Shown here piece by piece: positions 32,034-40,561 of a stretch of 64,000 nt of DNA. The notes below the pieces were generated by a model. That model had not been told where the DNA came from. It saw only the letters and a program-made list of their open reading frames with translations, and did no database searches. A program made the translations under genes and the position numbers. Source of the DNA: Streptomyces griseus. GTDB taxonomy: Bacteria; Actinomycetota; Actinomycetes; Streptomycetales; Streptomycetaceae. The DNA lies in NCBI RefSeq assembly GCF_900460065.1, contig NZ_UAVD01000056.1:186001-250000 (forward strand), given 5' to 3'. How positions within the stretch are numbered: the stretch's first letter is position 1; every line of letters begins with the position of its first letter.

Positions 32034-32642
32034 ATGTCACGGAACAGTCTGCGTTCGCTGGCCCGCCGTGTGGTTCCCACACTGCTGGTCGCCCAAGTCG
32101 TCCTGCTCCCCCTCCAGTCCGCCTCCGCCGCCACGCTCACCGCGCACCCGTGCGGGTCGGCCGCCGGCTGCGGATCGGTCGTGGTCGCGCCCGTCTCCCA
32201 GGCGGCCCCGGACCACGGCGACTGCACGAGTCCGGAACCGGTGGTGTGCCTGATCCGGAGCGAGACGCCGCAGGAGCGCGAGGTGGCCCGCGATCAGCGG
32301 ATGCGCTACCACGGCCTCATCGCGGACATGGAGCGCACCGCGTGCGCGATGCGCGCCGAAGGGCGCTCGGAGGAGGAGATCGCCCGCACCCTGGTGCGGA
32401 TGCGCAATGACGCCAAGGACATCGTCCGTGCCGGCATGACCCCGGAGCAGGTCGCGGAGCTGGAGGCGCGCAACCAGAAGAAGTACGGGAACCCGCTCGG
32501 CCCGACGGCGGACCAGCTCTACCTGAAGTACGGCTCCTGGGAGAAGGTCTCCGAGGCCGCCACCCGGACGAGCGCGGCCGTCGACCGGGAACTGGGCCTG
32601 GAGTACCGCCACTGCTCCTGCGACGTCCTCCGGGCCGCCTGA
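32034..32642 (+). CDS. Small secreted protein of unknown function
   Basis: A 202-residue protein. The signal peptide spans residues 1-28 (VVPTLLVAQVVLLPLQSASA, cleaved before ATL). The mature part has two cysteine pairs near the N-terminus (PCGSAAGCG, DCTSPEPVVC). An alpha-helical charged centre (MERTACAMRAEGRSEEEIAR) follows, then a conserved-looking block RNQKKYGNPLGPTADQLY plus YGSWEKVSEAATRT, and a terminal CSC. The helical block resembles C-terminal segments I associate with hypothetical secreted actinomycete proteins, but I do not recognise a named family. No ribosome site is obvious before ATG 32034. Not in an operon. Confidence 0.65.
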   Translation: MSRNSLRSLARRVVPTLLVAQVVLLPLQSASAATLTAHPCGSAAGCGSVVVAPVSQAAPDHGDCTSPEPVVCLIRSETPQEREVARDQRMRYHGLIADMERTACAMRAEGRSEEEIARTLVRMRNDAKDIVRAGMTPEQVAELEARNQKKYGNPLGPTADQLYLKYGSWEKVSEAATRTSAAVDRELGLEYRHCSCDVLRAA

Positions 32643-32668
32643 CCGGGGTGGCCCTCCGCCGGTCCCGT

Positions 32669-32709
32669 CCGCCCGTCCCCCCGCCGGTGTGCGGTGGGAG
32701 GACGGGCGG
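32669..32709. terminator. Hairpin between convergent genes
   Basis: An 18-bp stem with two mismatches (32669-32686 with 32692-32709) and a 5-base loop lies between the small secreted-protein gene and the acyl-CoA synthetase gene. Confidence 0.65.
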
Positions 32710-32799
32710 CGGGCCGGGCCGGGCGGCAGGCGGCGGACGCCGGGCGTCGAGAGCGTCCGGGACCGGGCGGCGGAGCCGTCGCCGTCGAGGACGCGCCCC

Positions 32800-34722
32800 T
32801 CACTTCCGGTACAACGCCTCGATCTCGCCCGCGAAGTCCCGGGCGATCGCGTCCCGCTTCAGCTTCAGCGACGGCGTCAGATGCCCCTTCTCCTCCGTGA
32901 AGTCCACCGGCAGGACCGTGAACTTGCGGATCGACTCCGCGCGGGAGACCAGGCGGTTGGCCTCGTCGACGGCCTTCTGGAGCGACGTGCGCAGATCCTC
33001 GTCGTGGATCAGGTCCCGCATCGGGACGTCCTGTTTCTTGGTCATCTGGCGCCAGTGCTGGAGGCCGTCCGGCTCCAGGGTGATCAGGGCGGTGATGAAG
33101 GAGCGGTTGTCGCCGACGACCATGCACTGACTGACCAGGGGGTGGGCGCGCAGCCAGTCCTCCAGCGGCGCCGGGGTCACGTTCTTGCCGCCCGACGTGA
33201 TGATGATGTCCTTCTTGCGGCCCGTGATCGTCAGATAGCCGTCCTCGTCCAGTGCGCCCAGGTCGCCCGTGGGGAACCAGTCGTCCGGCAGGAGCGCCGG
33301 GGTCACGTCCGCCCGTTCGCCGTCCCAGTAGCCCCGGAAGACCTGGCCGCCCCGCAGCAGCACCTCGCCGTCCTCCGCGATGCGCACCGATGTCCCGGGC
33401 AGGGGCCAACCGACCGTGCCCAGGCGGGGTTTGAGGGGCGGGGTGACCGTGTGTGCGGCCGTGGTCTCCGTCAGTCCGTAGCCCTCGAAGATGCCGATGC
33501 CCGCGCCCTCGTAGAACGCGGCGAGCCGGCGGCCGAGCGGGGAGCCGCCGCAGATCACGTACCGGACCTTCCCGCCGAGCGCCGCCCGGATGCGGCGGTA
33601 GACCAGCGGGTCGTAGAGGGCCCGGGCGGCCCGCAGGCCGAGGCCGGGGCCGGGGCCCGTGCCGTGTTCGGCGCCCTCGACCGCCTTGCCGTAGCGCTGG
33701 GCGATGCGGGCCGCCCGGTCGAACGACGAGGCCCGGCCCATCTTCTCGGCCGTCGCCCGCCCGGTGTTGTAGACCTTCTCCAGGACGTACGGAATGGCGA
33801 GCAGGAAGGTCGGGCGGAAGCCCGCCAGGTCCGCCAGCAACTCCTCCGTCCCGATGGACGGGGCGTGGCCCAGGCGGACCCTCGCCCGCATGCAGCCGAT
33901 CGCCACCATGCGGCCGAAGACGTGGGAGAGGGGGAGGAAGAGGAGGGTGGAGGCCGGGTCCTTCGAGACCGACTTGAAGACCGGGTGGAGGAGTTCGATC
34001 GCGTTGTCGACCTCGGCGAAGAAGTTGCCGTGGGTCAGGACGCAGCCCTTCGGGCGGCCCGTGGTGCCCGAGGTGTAGATCAGGGTGGCGGGGGTGTCCG
34101 GTTCCAGGGCCGCCCGGCGGGCCGTCACCGCCGCGTCCGGGATGTCCTTGCCGAGGGACTTGAGCCGGCCGATCGCCCCCGTGTCGAACTGCCACAGGTG
34201 CGCCAGGTCGCCGAGCTGCTTGCGCTCCTGGCTGATCAGACGCCCCTGTTCCTTCGTCTCCACGGCGCACGCGACCGCGCCCGAGTTCTGGAGGATCCAG
34301 CGGGCCTGGAACGCCGAGGAGGTCGGGTAGATGGGGACCGTCACCAGTCCGGCCGCCCACGCAGCGAAGTCCAGCAGCGTCCACTCGTACGTCGTCCGGG
34401 CCATGATCGCGACCCGGTCCCCCTGGCGCAGGCCCTCCGCCATCAGGCCCTTGGCCACCGCCAGTACCTCGGCGGCGAACGCGGCGGCCGTCACGTCCCG
34501 CCACACGCCCCCGGCGTCCTTGCGGCTGAGCACCGGGTCCGACGGGGCCTCGCGGGCGTTGTCGAACGGGATCTCGGCCAGGGAGCCGCGCGCCACGACC
34601 GGGGCGAACTTCGGTACGGAGACCTCCTGGACCCTCCCGTCGGGGCCTCGCTTCTTCGTCGGCTCGACCAGAACGGGTGTGGCCGCGGGGGCGGTCGCGG
34701 ATGCGGAAGGTGGCGTTGACAC
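32800..34722 (-). CDS. Long-chain fatty acyl-CoA synthetase (AMP-forming)
   Basis: A 640-residue ANL-superfamily ligase that activates a fatty acid to acyl-CoA through an acyl-adenylate. It shows the P-loop LIYTSGTTGRPKGCVLTH (about residues 214-231), YGLTETTAAHT, TGDLGALDEDGYLTITGRKK and a C-terminal catalytic Lys in LTPSLKLKRDAI. It fits the FadD15-like bacterial group with a C-terminal LYRK end. GTG 34722 has GAGGAG 6 bases upstream. It follows the thiolase gene by 175 bp of G-rich repeats, so the two may be cotranscribed. Together with the thiolase, FabG4-like and MaoC genes it forms a fatty acid metabolism locus. Confidence 0.93.
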   Translation of the reverse strand: MSTPPSASATAPAATPVLVEPTKKRGPDGRVQEVSVPKFAPVVARGSLAEIPFDNAREAPSDPVLSRKDAGGVWRDVTAAAFAAEVLAVAKGLMAEGLRQGDRVAIMARTTYEWTLLDFAAWAAGLVTVPIYPTSSAFQARWILQNSGAVACAVETKEQGRLISQERKQLGDLAHLWQFDTGAIGRLKSLGKDIPDAAVTARRAALEPDTPATLIYTSGTTGRPKGCVLTHGNFFAEVDNAIELLHPVFKSVSKDPASTLLFLPLSHVFGRMVAIGCMRARVRLGHAPSIGTEELLADLAGFRPTFLLAIPYVLEKVYNTGRATAEKMGRASSFDRAARIAQRYGKAVEGAEHGTGPGPGLGLRAARALYDPLVYRRIRAALGGKVRYVICGGSPLGRRLAAFYEGAGIGIFEGYGLTETTAAHTVTPPLKPRLGTVGWPLPGTSVRIAEDGEVLLRGGQVFRGYWDGERADVTPALLPDDWFPTGDLGALDEDGYLTITGRKKDIIITSGGKNVTPAPLEDWLRAHPLVSQCMVVGDNRSFITALITLEPDGLQHWRQMTKKQDVPMRDLIHDEDLRTSLQKAVDEANRLVSRAESIRKFTVLPVDFTEEKGHLTPSLKLKRDAIARDFAGEIEALYRK

Positions 34723-34897
34723 GTGCGGCTCCTCGGTTGGGGGGTCGGGCGGGTCGGGTCGCCGGGTCGTCCGTCCGGCAGGGTGCGGAAGGGGCGGGCG
34801 GGCAGAAGAGTCAGGGGCGGATGGAGCGGGCGGGGCGGGCGGGTCAGGGGCGGGCGCGCAGGAGGCGGACAGGGCGGGTGCGGAAGTGGGCGGCGGG

Positions 34898-36193
34898 TCA
34901 GGGGCGTTCGAGGATGGCCGTCACCCCCTGGCCGCCCGCCGCGCAGATCGAGATCAGGCCCCGGCCCGGCGCGTCCCGTTCCGCGAGGAGCTTGGCCAGG
35001 GTGGCGACGATCCGGGCGCCCGTCGCGGCGAAGGGGTGGCCGGTGGCCAGGGAGGATCCGGCGACGTTCAGCCGGGCCCGGTCCAGCGGGGCCAGGCCCT
35101 GCTTCTCCCAGGCGGCGAGGGTGGCCAGCACCTGGGAGGCGAAGGCCTCGTGGATCTCGTACAGGTCGAAGTCCTCGATGCCGAGCCCGGCCCGCTCCAG
35201 CAGGCGCGGCACCGCGTGCGCCGGGGCCATGAGGAGACCGTCGTCGCCGTCCACGTAGTCCACGGCCGCCGTCTCGTACAGGGAGAGATAGGCGAGCGGC
35301 TCCAGGCCCCGCTCCCGGGCCCACTCCTCGCTCGCCAGCAGGACCGTCGCCGCACCGTCCGTCAGCGGGGTCGAATTGCCCGCGGTCATGGTGGGGTCGG
35401 GGCCGTCGGTCCCGAACACCGGTTTCAGGCGGGCTAGTTTCCCGGCCGTCGAGTCCGGGCGAAGGTTCTGGTCGCGGTCCAGGCCCCGGTACGGGACCAC
35501 CAGGTCGTCCAGGAAGCCCCGTTCGTACGCGGCGGCCAGGCGCTGGTGGCTCGTGGCGGCCAGCAGGTCCTGGTCCTCCCGGGTCACGGCCCAGCGGCGC
35601 GCGGTGACGGCGGCGTGCTCGCCCATCGACAGACCGGTGCGGGGTTCCGCGTTGCGCGGGATGTCCGGGACGAGGTGGCGGGGGCGGACGGCGGCCAGCG
35701 CCTTGACGCGGGCGCCCGTCGTCCTGGCCCGGCGGGCGGCGAGCAGGATGCGGCGCAGTTCGTCGTTGACGCCGAGCGGGGCGTCGCTGGTGGTGTCGGA
35801 GCCGCCCGCGATCGCCGAGTCGACGGCCCCGAGCGCGATCTGGTTCGCGGCGGCGATGACCGCCTGGAGGCCGGTGCCGCAGGCCTGCTGGATGTCGTAC
35901 GCCGGGGTGCGCGGGTCGAGCGCGGAGCCGAGGACGGTCTCGCGGGCCAGGTTGAAGTCCCGGCTGTGCTTGAGGACCGCGCCCGCGACGAACGCCCCGA
36001 CCCGCTCCCCGGCCAGACCGTACCGCTCCACCAGGCCGTCCAGCGCGGCGGTCAGCAGGTCCTGGTTGGAGGCGGTCGCGTACGGGCCGTCGGAGCGGGC
36101 GAAGGGGGTGCGGCTGCCGCCGACGACCGCCACGCGGCGCGACCGCGGCGGAGCGAGCGGAACGAACGGGTCCTGGCGCGTCATCGTGACCAT
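34898..36193 (-). CDS. Acetyl-CoA acetyltransferase / thiolase (FadA2/FadI-like)
   Basis: A 431-residue thiolase. The nucleophilic Cys is in QQACGTGLQ (about residue 104). The later active-site residues appear as NVAGSSLATGHPFAATGAR (His) and CAAGGQGVT (second Cys, near the C-terminus). It cleaves 3-ketoacyl-CoA or condenses acyl-CoAs. ATG 36193 and ATG 36184 are both possible starts. Divergent from the FabG4-like gene across a 100-bp region holding a 26-bp dyad. This thiolase, FabG4 and MaoC grouping parallels M. tuberculosis fadA2-fabG4-htdX, known to me from that genome, so a coordinated beta-oxidation/reductive module is likely. Confidence 0.92.
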   Translation of the reverse strand: MVTMTRQDPFVPLAPPRSRRVAVVGGSRTPFARSDGPYATASNQDLLTAALDGLVERYGLAGERVGAFVAGAVLKHSRDFNLARETVLGSALDPRTPAYDIQQACGTGLQAVIAAANQIALGAVDSAIAGGSDTTSDAPLGVNDELRRILLAARRARTTGARVKALAAVRPRHLVPDIPRNAEPRTGLSMGEHAAVTARRWAVTREDQDLLAATSHQRLAAAYERGFLDDLVVPYRGLDRDQNLRPDSTAGKLARLKPVFGTDGPDPTMTAGNSTPLTDGAATVLLASEEWARERGLEPLAYLSLYETAAVDYVDGDDGLLMAPAHAVPRLLERAGLGIEDFDLYEIHEAFASQVLATLAAWEKQGLAPLDRARLNVAGSSLATGHPFAATGARIVATLAKLLAERDAPGRGLISICAAGGQGVTAILERP

Positions 36194-36237
36194 CTCGTCT
36201 CGGTCGGTCCGGGATTGTTCATCTCGACCAGCTCCTG

Positions 36238-36263
36238 ACTCTTAAGTAACCTTACTCAAGAGT
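36238..36263. promoter_or_regulatory. 26-bp dyad operator between thiolase and FabG4-like genes
   Basis: The two arms ACTCTTAAGTAA and TTACTCAAGAGT pair at 11 of 12 positions around a CC centre. The A/T-rich dyad stands out in GC-rich surroundings and sits 45 bases from the thiolase start and 31 bases from the fabG-type start. It probably binds a TetR- or MarR-type regulator of both operons; the TetR gene at 39.7-40.4 kb is one candidate. Confidence 0.7.
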
Positions 36264-36293
36264 AAATCTACGACCGAGCAGGGAGTCAGGACA

Positions 36294-37616
36294 ATGGCCG
36301 ATCGCTATCTGCACCTCACCGGCACAGCACCCGGCCGCTTCCTCACCCGGCGGCTCGGCCTGCCGCAGCCCGCGCCGCTGCGCCGCTGGACCCTGGACAC
36401 CCCGCGCCTGGACGGGCCGCTGCTGCACCTGACCGCCGGGACCTCCGCCATCCGGGACGGGCTGGCGAAGGTGCTGGCCACCACCGGGCTCACGGTCGAG
36501 GAGCGGCCGGCGCGACCCGCCGGGATCGTCCTGGACGCCACAGGGGTCGCCTCCGCCCGGGGGCTCGCCGAGGTGCACGCGGCCCTCCACCCCGTCGTAC
36601 GGTCGCTGGCCCCCGGCGGCCGGATCGTCGTCCTCGGCACGCCCCCGTCCTCCGGGGACCACCATCAGGCCGCCGCCCAGCAGGCGTTGGAGGGTTTCGT
36701 CCGGTCGCTGGGCAAGGAGGTCGGGCGGGGCTCCACGGTCCAGCTCCTGCGGCTGCCGGCCGACGGGACGCCGGAAGCAGCCGAGTCCACCCTCCGCTTC
36801 CTCCTCTCCCCCCGCTCCGCGTACGTCAGCGGCCAGGTGATCGAGCTGACCGCCGCCGCCCCCGGCTCCGTGCCCGACCGGGACGCCCCGCTCACCGGCC
36901 GGACCGCCCTGGTCACCGGCGCGGCCCGGGGCATCGGGGCGTCCGTCGCCTCGGTGCTCGCCCGCGACGGGGCGGACGTCATCGTGCTGGACGTCCCCGG
37001 GGCCCGGGACGACCTGGTGCGCACCGCCGACCGGCTCGGGGCCACCGCGCTGCCGCTGGACATCACCGCCCCCGACGCCGCCGCCCGCATCGCCGCCGCC
37101 GCCCCGGGCGGGCTCGACGTCCTCGTCCACAACGCGGGCATCACCCGCGACCGCCGCCTCGCCAACATGCCGGCCGAACGCTGGGCCCAGGTCATCGAGG
37201 TCAACCTCGACAGCGTGCTCCGCACCACCGACGAACTGCTCGCCGCCGGCGCCCTGAACCGGGGCGGCCGGATCGTCGCCACCGCCTCCATCGCGGGCAT
37301 CGCGGGCAACGACGGCCAGACCAACTACGCGGCCAGCAAGGCGGGCGTCATCGGCCTGGTCCGCTCGCTCGGCCCGCGGGCCGCCGCCGAGCACGGCGTC
37401 ACCGTCAACGCGGTGGCCCCCGGCTTCATCGAGACGAGGATGACCGCCGCCGTGCCCTTCCTCATCCGGGAGGCGGGCCGCAGGATGAACTCCCTCTCCC
37501 AGGGCGGGCTTCCGGCCGATGTCGCGGAGGCCGTCGCCTGGTTCGCCCAGCCCGACTCGGGAGCCGTCAACGGCCAGGTGCTGCGCGTCTGCGGCCAGAG
37601 CCTGCTGGGGGCGTGA
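36294..37616 (+). CDS. High-molecular-weight 3-oxoacyl reductase (FabG4-like)
   Basis: A 440-residue two-part SDR. Residues about 1-195 form the flavodoxin-like degenerate domain typical of FabG4 (high-molecular-weight FabG). Residues about 200-440 form a classical SDR domain with TGAARGIGASVASV, NAGITRDRRLANM, the catalytic Ser in TASIAGIAG and NYAASKAGVIGLVRS, then PGFIETRMT. It should reduce 3-oxoacyl-CoA or -ACP using NAD(H). GGGAG/AGGA precedes ATG 36294. It overlaps the MaoC gene by GTGA, so translation is coupled. Length is close to M. tuberculosis FabG4 (454). Confidence 0.9.
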   Translation: MADRYLHLTGTAPGRFLTRRLGLPQPAPLRRWTLDTPRLDGPLLHLTAGTSAIRDGLAKVLATTGLTVEERPARPAGIVLDATGVASARGLAEVHAALHPVVRSLAPGGRIVVLGTPPSSGDHHQAAAQQALEGFVRSLGKEVGRGSTVQLLRLPADGTPEAAESTLRFLLSPRSAYVSGQVIELTAAAPGSVPDRDAPLTGRTALVTGAARGIGASVASVLARDGADVIVLDVPGARDDLVRTADRLGATALPLDITAPDAAARIAAAAPGGLDVLVHNAGITRDRRLANMPAERWAQVIEVNLDSVLRTTDELLAAGALNRGGRIVATASIAGIAGNDGQTNYAASKAGVIGLVRSLGPRAAAEHGVTVNAVAPGFIETRMTAAVPFLIREAGRRMNSLSQGGLPADVAEAVAWFAQPDSGAVNGQVLRVCGQSLLGA

Positions 37617-38458
37617 GCCCGATGACCTCCCTCACCGCCTCGCTCGCGCGCGGGGCCCTCACCTCGCCGTTCAAGCGCGCCGGACGGCCGGACGCCACGC
37701 TGCCCCCCGGCCGCCTCACCCGCCCGCCCGCACCCGTCGCACCCGGCCCCCTCGCCGCGTACGGGAGGATCTGCGGGTTCCCGGAGACCGGGGCGCTGCC
37801 GCTCACCTACCCGCATGTGCTGGCCTTCCCGCTGACCATGCAGCTGATGACCGGCCGCGCCTTCCCACTGCCGGTGCTCGGGCTCGTCCACACCTGGATC
37901 GAGATCACCCCGCACCGGACCGTGCAGCCCGCCGAGCGCCTCGAACTGTCGGTGTACGCGCGAGAGCTGACGCCGCACCGGCGGGGCACCGAGGTCACGA
38001 TGACGACCGAGGCGCGGGTGGACGGGGAGCTGGTGTGGGAGTCGAGCAGCGGCTATCTGTCCCGCCACCGGCGGGACACCCCGGGCCACACGCCCCCGGA
38101 CCGGGCGGCGACCGCCCCGGAGGACCTGCCGGCCCACGCCGAGTGGCGGCTGCCCGGCGATCTGGGGCGGCGGTACGGAGCCGTCTCCGGGGACCGCAAC
38201 CCGATCCACCTGCACCCGCTGACCGCCCGGCTGTTCGGCTTCCCCCGGGCCGTCGCACACGGCATGTGGACGGTCGCCCGCTGTCTGGCCGAGGCCGACG
38301 ACCCGGCCGGGATCCGCGGCGTACGGGCCGACTTCAGGGCCCCCGTCCTGCTGCCCGCCACCGTGACGTACGCGGCCGACGCCGCCGGGAACGCCTTCGC
38401 GCTGCGCGGTCCCGACGGGCGCGTGCACCTCACGGGGGCGGTGGGCCGGCACATCTGA
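37613..38458 (+). CDS. MaoC-family (R)-specific enoyl hydratase (HtdX-like)
   Basis: A 281-residue double-hotdog dehydratase/hydratase. The catalytic hydratase-2 motif lies in the C-terminal half: SGDRNPIHLHPLTARLFGF with AVAHGMW (about residues 193-220), supplying the Asp-His pair. The N-terminal hotdog lacks it, as in the eukaryote-like two-domain proteins. It hydrates 2-enoyl thioesters in series with the FabG4-like reductase. GTG 37613 overlaps the reductase stop by four bases. The ATG three codons later is a less likely start. Confidence 0.9.
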   Translation: MSPMTSLTASLARGALTSPFKRAGRPDATLPPGRLTRPPAPVAPGPLAAYGRICGFPETGALPLTYPHVLAFPLTMQLMTGRAFPLPVLGLVHTWIEITPHRTVQPAERLELSVYARELTPHRRGTEVTMTTEARVDGELVWESSSGYLSRHRRDTPGHTPPDRAATAPEDLPAHAEWRLPGDLGRRYGAVSGDRNPIHLHPLTARLFGFPRAVAHGMWTVARCLAEADDPAGIRGVRADFRAPVLLPATVTYAADAAGNAFALRGPDGRVHLTGAVGRHI

Positions 38459-38490
38459 GAGCTGTCCGGTCGGTCGCCGGGGACAGCGGA

Positions 38491-39522
38491 CTACCGTCGG
38501 ATCAGGGCCGCGGCTTCGACGGCCCCGGCCGCGGCTTCGAGTTCCGGCGCGACGTACCGCTCGAACGCGGCGGGCAGGCCGGGGCCGAACACGGCGGACA
38601 CGGCCTCCGGCTCGCCGTGGTAGAACGCCGCGACCTCCGCCTCGACCAGATAGGGGACGGCCTCCCGGTCCCAGTCCTCCGGGCGCATGTCCCGCAGGCT
38701 CTCCGCCAGGTGCTTGAGAACCTGCCGCAGGCCGGCGTGCGAGACGGCGGTCAGCTCGCTCGCCAGCGCTCTCCTCCCCGCCGCCACCGCGTCGGCGAAG
38801 GCACGCCGCAGGGCGTCGGTGCGGCCCGGCTCGTAGCTCCGGTCGTCCGGCCACGGCAGGCTGGCGTTGGCGTAGATCCGCCCGAGTGCCACATGGGTGT
38901 ACTCGTGCAGGAGGTTCGCGGTCATGGGCACGGGATCCCTCCGCAGATCCTCGGCGGGGACGCCCGCGAGGTAGACAGCCGCCGGGAAGTACTGCGTGTA
39001 GCCGGCTCCCCGGTGCCCCTGGACGACCAGCGGCTGGCCCTCGGGCAGCAGGACGGTGACGAACCGGTCCAGTCCGCTCCAGGGCTGCGCACCGCGGTCT
39101 GCCGACGGGCCCTCCGGTTCCGGATGGACCCGGATGTTCCAGGGACGCGTCCCCCGATGGGCTTCCAGCGGATCCACCGCACCGATCGTCACGCCCGCGG
39201 CGATGTACAGGATGTCGGCCAGGTGCCCCGGCAGGGGCGCTCGCTCGCACAGCAGGTACAGGACCGTGTCGTTGAACGCCTCGTACTGCTCGACCGAATC
39301 CGCGCGTACGGAGTGCCGCAGCACGTCGCCGACCGCGAACCGCTTCCACGCGTCGGCTTCGTCGGGCCAGCCGAGGTGCTCGGCGCCGGACCACGCCCCT
39401 CCGTCGTCGACGGGCCTGTCGAGCACCGTCCTGGCGTCACCCCATGGCCCCAGCCCCACGATCCGATTGCCGTGTGCGCCGAAGTAGTTGACGCCGCCCG
39501 CTGATCCCTGGTCCTCGCTCAC
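38491..39522 (-). CDS. Putative zinc metallopeptidase-like protein with HExxH motif
   Basis: A 343-residue protein that I do not recognise as a named family. It has no signal peptide (starts MSEDQGSAGGVNYFGAHGNR). The centre holds LLHEYTHVALGRIY (about residues 205-218), a gluzincin/zincin-type HExxH, and an acidic helix YLVEAEVAAFYHGEPEAVSA about 85 residues later that could supply a third ligand Glu. An ordered TVLLPEGQPLVVQGHRG strand region precedes it. This suggests a cytoplasmic metallopeptidase or an inactive relative. GTG 39522 has GAGGAGGGG 6 bases upstream, a strong ribosome site. Convergent with the MaoC gene, with only 32 bases between. Confidence 0.65.
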   Translation of the reverse strand: MSEDQGSAGGVNYFGAHGNRIVGLGPWGDARTVLDRPVDDGGAWSGAEHLGWPDEADAWKRFAVGDVLRHSVRADSVEQYEAFNDTVLYLLCERAPLPGHLADILYIAAGVTIGAVDPLEAHRGTRPWNIRVHPEPEGPSADRGAQPWSGLDRFVTVLLPEGQPLVVQGHRGAGYTQYFPAAVYLAGVPAEDLRRDPVPMTANLLHEYTHVALGRIYANASLPWPDDRSYEPGRTDALRRAFADAVAAGRRALASELTAVSHAGLRQVLKHLAESLRDMRPEDWDREAVPYLVEAEVAAFYHGEPEAVSAVFGPGLPAAFERYVAPELEAAAGAVEAAALIRR

Positions 39523-39604
39523 CGCTGCCCCTCCTCAGGTGCCCGCTGTCTCCGCAGGCTATCGACGGGGGGCTCAGACCGCTGGAGATCCGGGAAGCCC
39601 CTGG

Positions 39605-39719
39605 CTCCGGCCCGGGCCGGAGGGAGAGGCTCCGGGTTCCTGGGGAGCGTCCGGACAGTCTCGTCGGGCGGGCCGGACGATACCTCGCGGACACGGCGGC
39701 AGTTCGACGACAGGGCCTA
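39605..39719 (-). other. Palindrome and copy of the stop-associated element downstream of tetR-type gene
   Basis: CTCCGGCCCGGGCCGGAG (39605-39622) is a perfect 18-bp palindrome, a plausible terminator. At 39697-39719 the minus strand reads TAGGCCCTGTCGTCGAACTG then CCG. It begins with the stop codon of the TetR gene and closely matches the element following the LLM gene stop at 24436. No gene is visible in this 194-bp gap. Confidence 0.45.
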
Positions 39720-40361
39720 GCCGGCCGGGGGCTGCCAGGGGCGGGCGTGCATCAGGTTCTCCAGGCCTGCCCAGGCGAAGTTCATCAGGGTCGCCGCGGC
39801 CTCCTTCGCCGAGACGTCCGGGGTGTCGTTGGCCCAGCCCGCCAGCGACTCCGCGGCCCCCACGAGCGCCTGCGCGAGCCCCGCCACATCCCGGTCCGCC
39901 AGCGCGGGGTCGCTGTGCGCCTCACGGGCGGCGGCCCCGATCAGCCCCGTCACGAACGCGACGATCTCGTCCCGCATGCCGCCGAGTTCGCTGACGAACG
40001 GCTCCCCGTGCGAACGCGCCTGGCGGTGCAGGACCGACCAGCCGTCCGGGTTCTCGGCGGTGTGCAGGAAGAACGCCCGCAGCCCCGCCCACAGTTGGCC
40101 GTCGGCGGGCAGCCCCGGCTCCACCCCGGCCCGCACCGCCTCCAGCAGGGCGTTCGCCTCACGACGGATGCAGGCGGAGAACAGGTCCTCCTTGGAATTC
40201 AGGTACAGGTAGACCAACGGCTTGGACACGCCCGCCAGCTCCGCGATCTCGTCCATCGAGGCGGCCCGGTAGCCGCGCTGCCCGAAGGTCCGCACCGCGG
40301 CGTCCATCATCTGCTGCTCGCGCACGGCGCGCGGCATCCGTTTGCTCTTCACTGCACCCAC
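39717..40361 (-). CDS. TetR-family transcriptional regulator
   Basis: A 214-residue repressor. The N-terminal helix-turn-helix spans about residues 12-58 (QQMMDAAVRTFGQRGYRAAS, then IAELAGVSKPLVYLYLNSKE). The rest is an all-helical ligand domain (LRAFFLHTAENPDGWSVLHR). This type, with GVSKPLVY, often controls fatty-acid or degradation genes in actinomycetes. GTG 40361 has GGAGG about 8 bases upstream; GTG 40352 is an alternative. It may control the fatty acid locus to its left (26-bp dyad) or the LLM cluster, but neither palindrome occurs in its own promoter region. Confidence 0.88.
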   Translation of the reverse strand: MGAVKSKRMPRAVREQQMMDAAVRTFGQRGYRAASMDEIAELAGVSKPLVYLYLNSKEDLFSACIRREANALLEAVRAGVEPGLPADGQLWAGLRAFFLHTAENPDGWSVLHRQARSHGEPFVSELGGMRDEIVAFVTGLIGAAAREAHSDPALADRDVAGLAQALVGAAESLAGWANDTPDVSAKEAAATLMNFAWAGLENLMHARPWQPPAG

Positions 40362-40548
40362 GTCCGGATCCTCCCCGCCCCCACTGCCCTGCTCCCGTCC
40401 CAGGGTACGGCGGCGCGCGGCCCGCCGTCGTGGCGAGCGATCACCGGGGGACGGGGCCGGCCCGGTCCGACCGGAGGAGGAGAGGGGTCGTCCCGTGGTC
40501 CGACAGCGGGCACACCCTGCGTCCGATGCGCGCGTCCGGGCGCCTCCC

Positions 40549-40554
40549 TAGCGT
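40549..40554 (+). promoter_or_regulatory. -10 hexamer of a leaderless promoter for the secreted hydrolase
   Basis: TAGCGT ends 7 bases before the ATG at 40562, with no ribosome site. The same hexamer and spacing precede the APC permease gene. Confidence 0.5.
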
Positions 40555-40561
40555 TGCGGAC

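Noticed and set aside
36238..36263. Iron box between thiolase and FabG4-like genes
   Set aside because: The dyad is AT-rich and palindromic but does not fit the TTAGGTTAG core.
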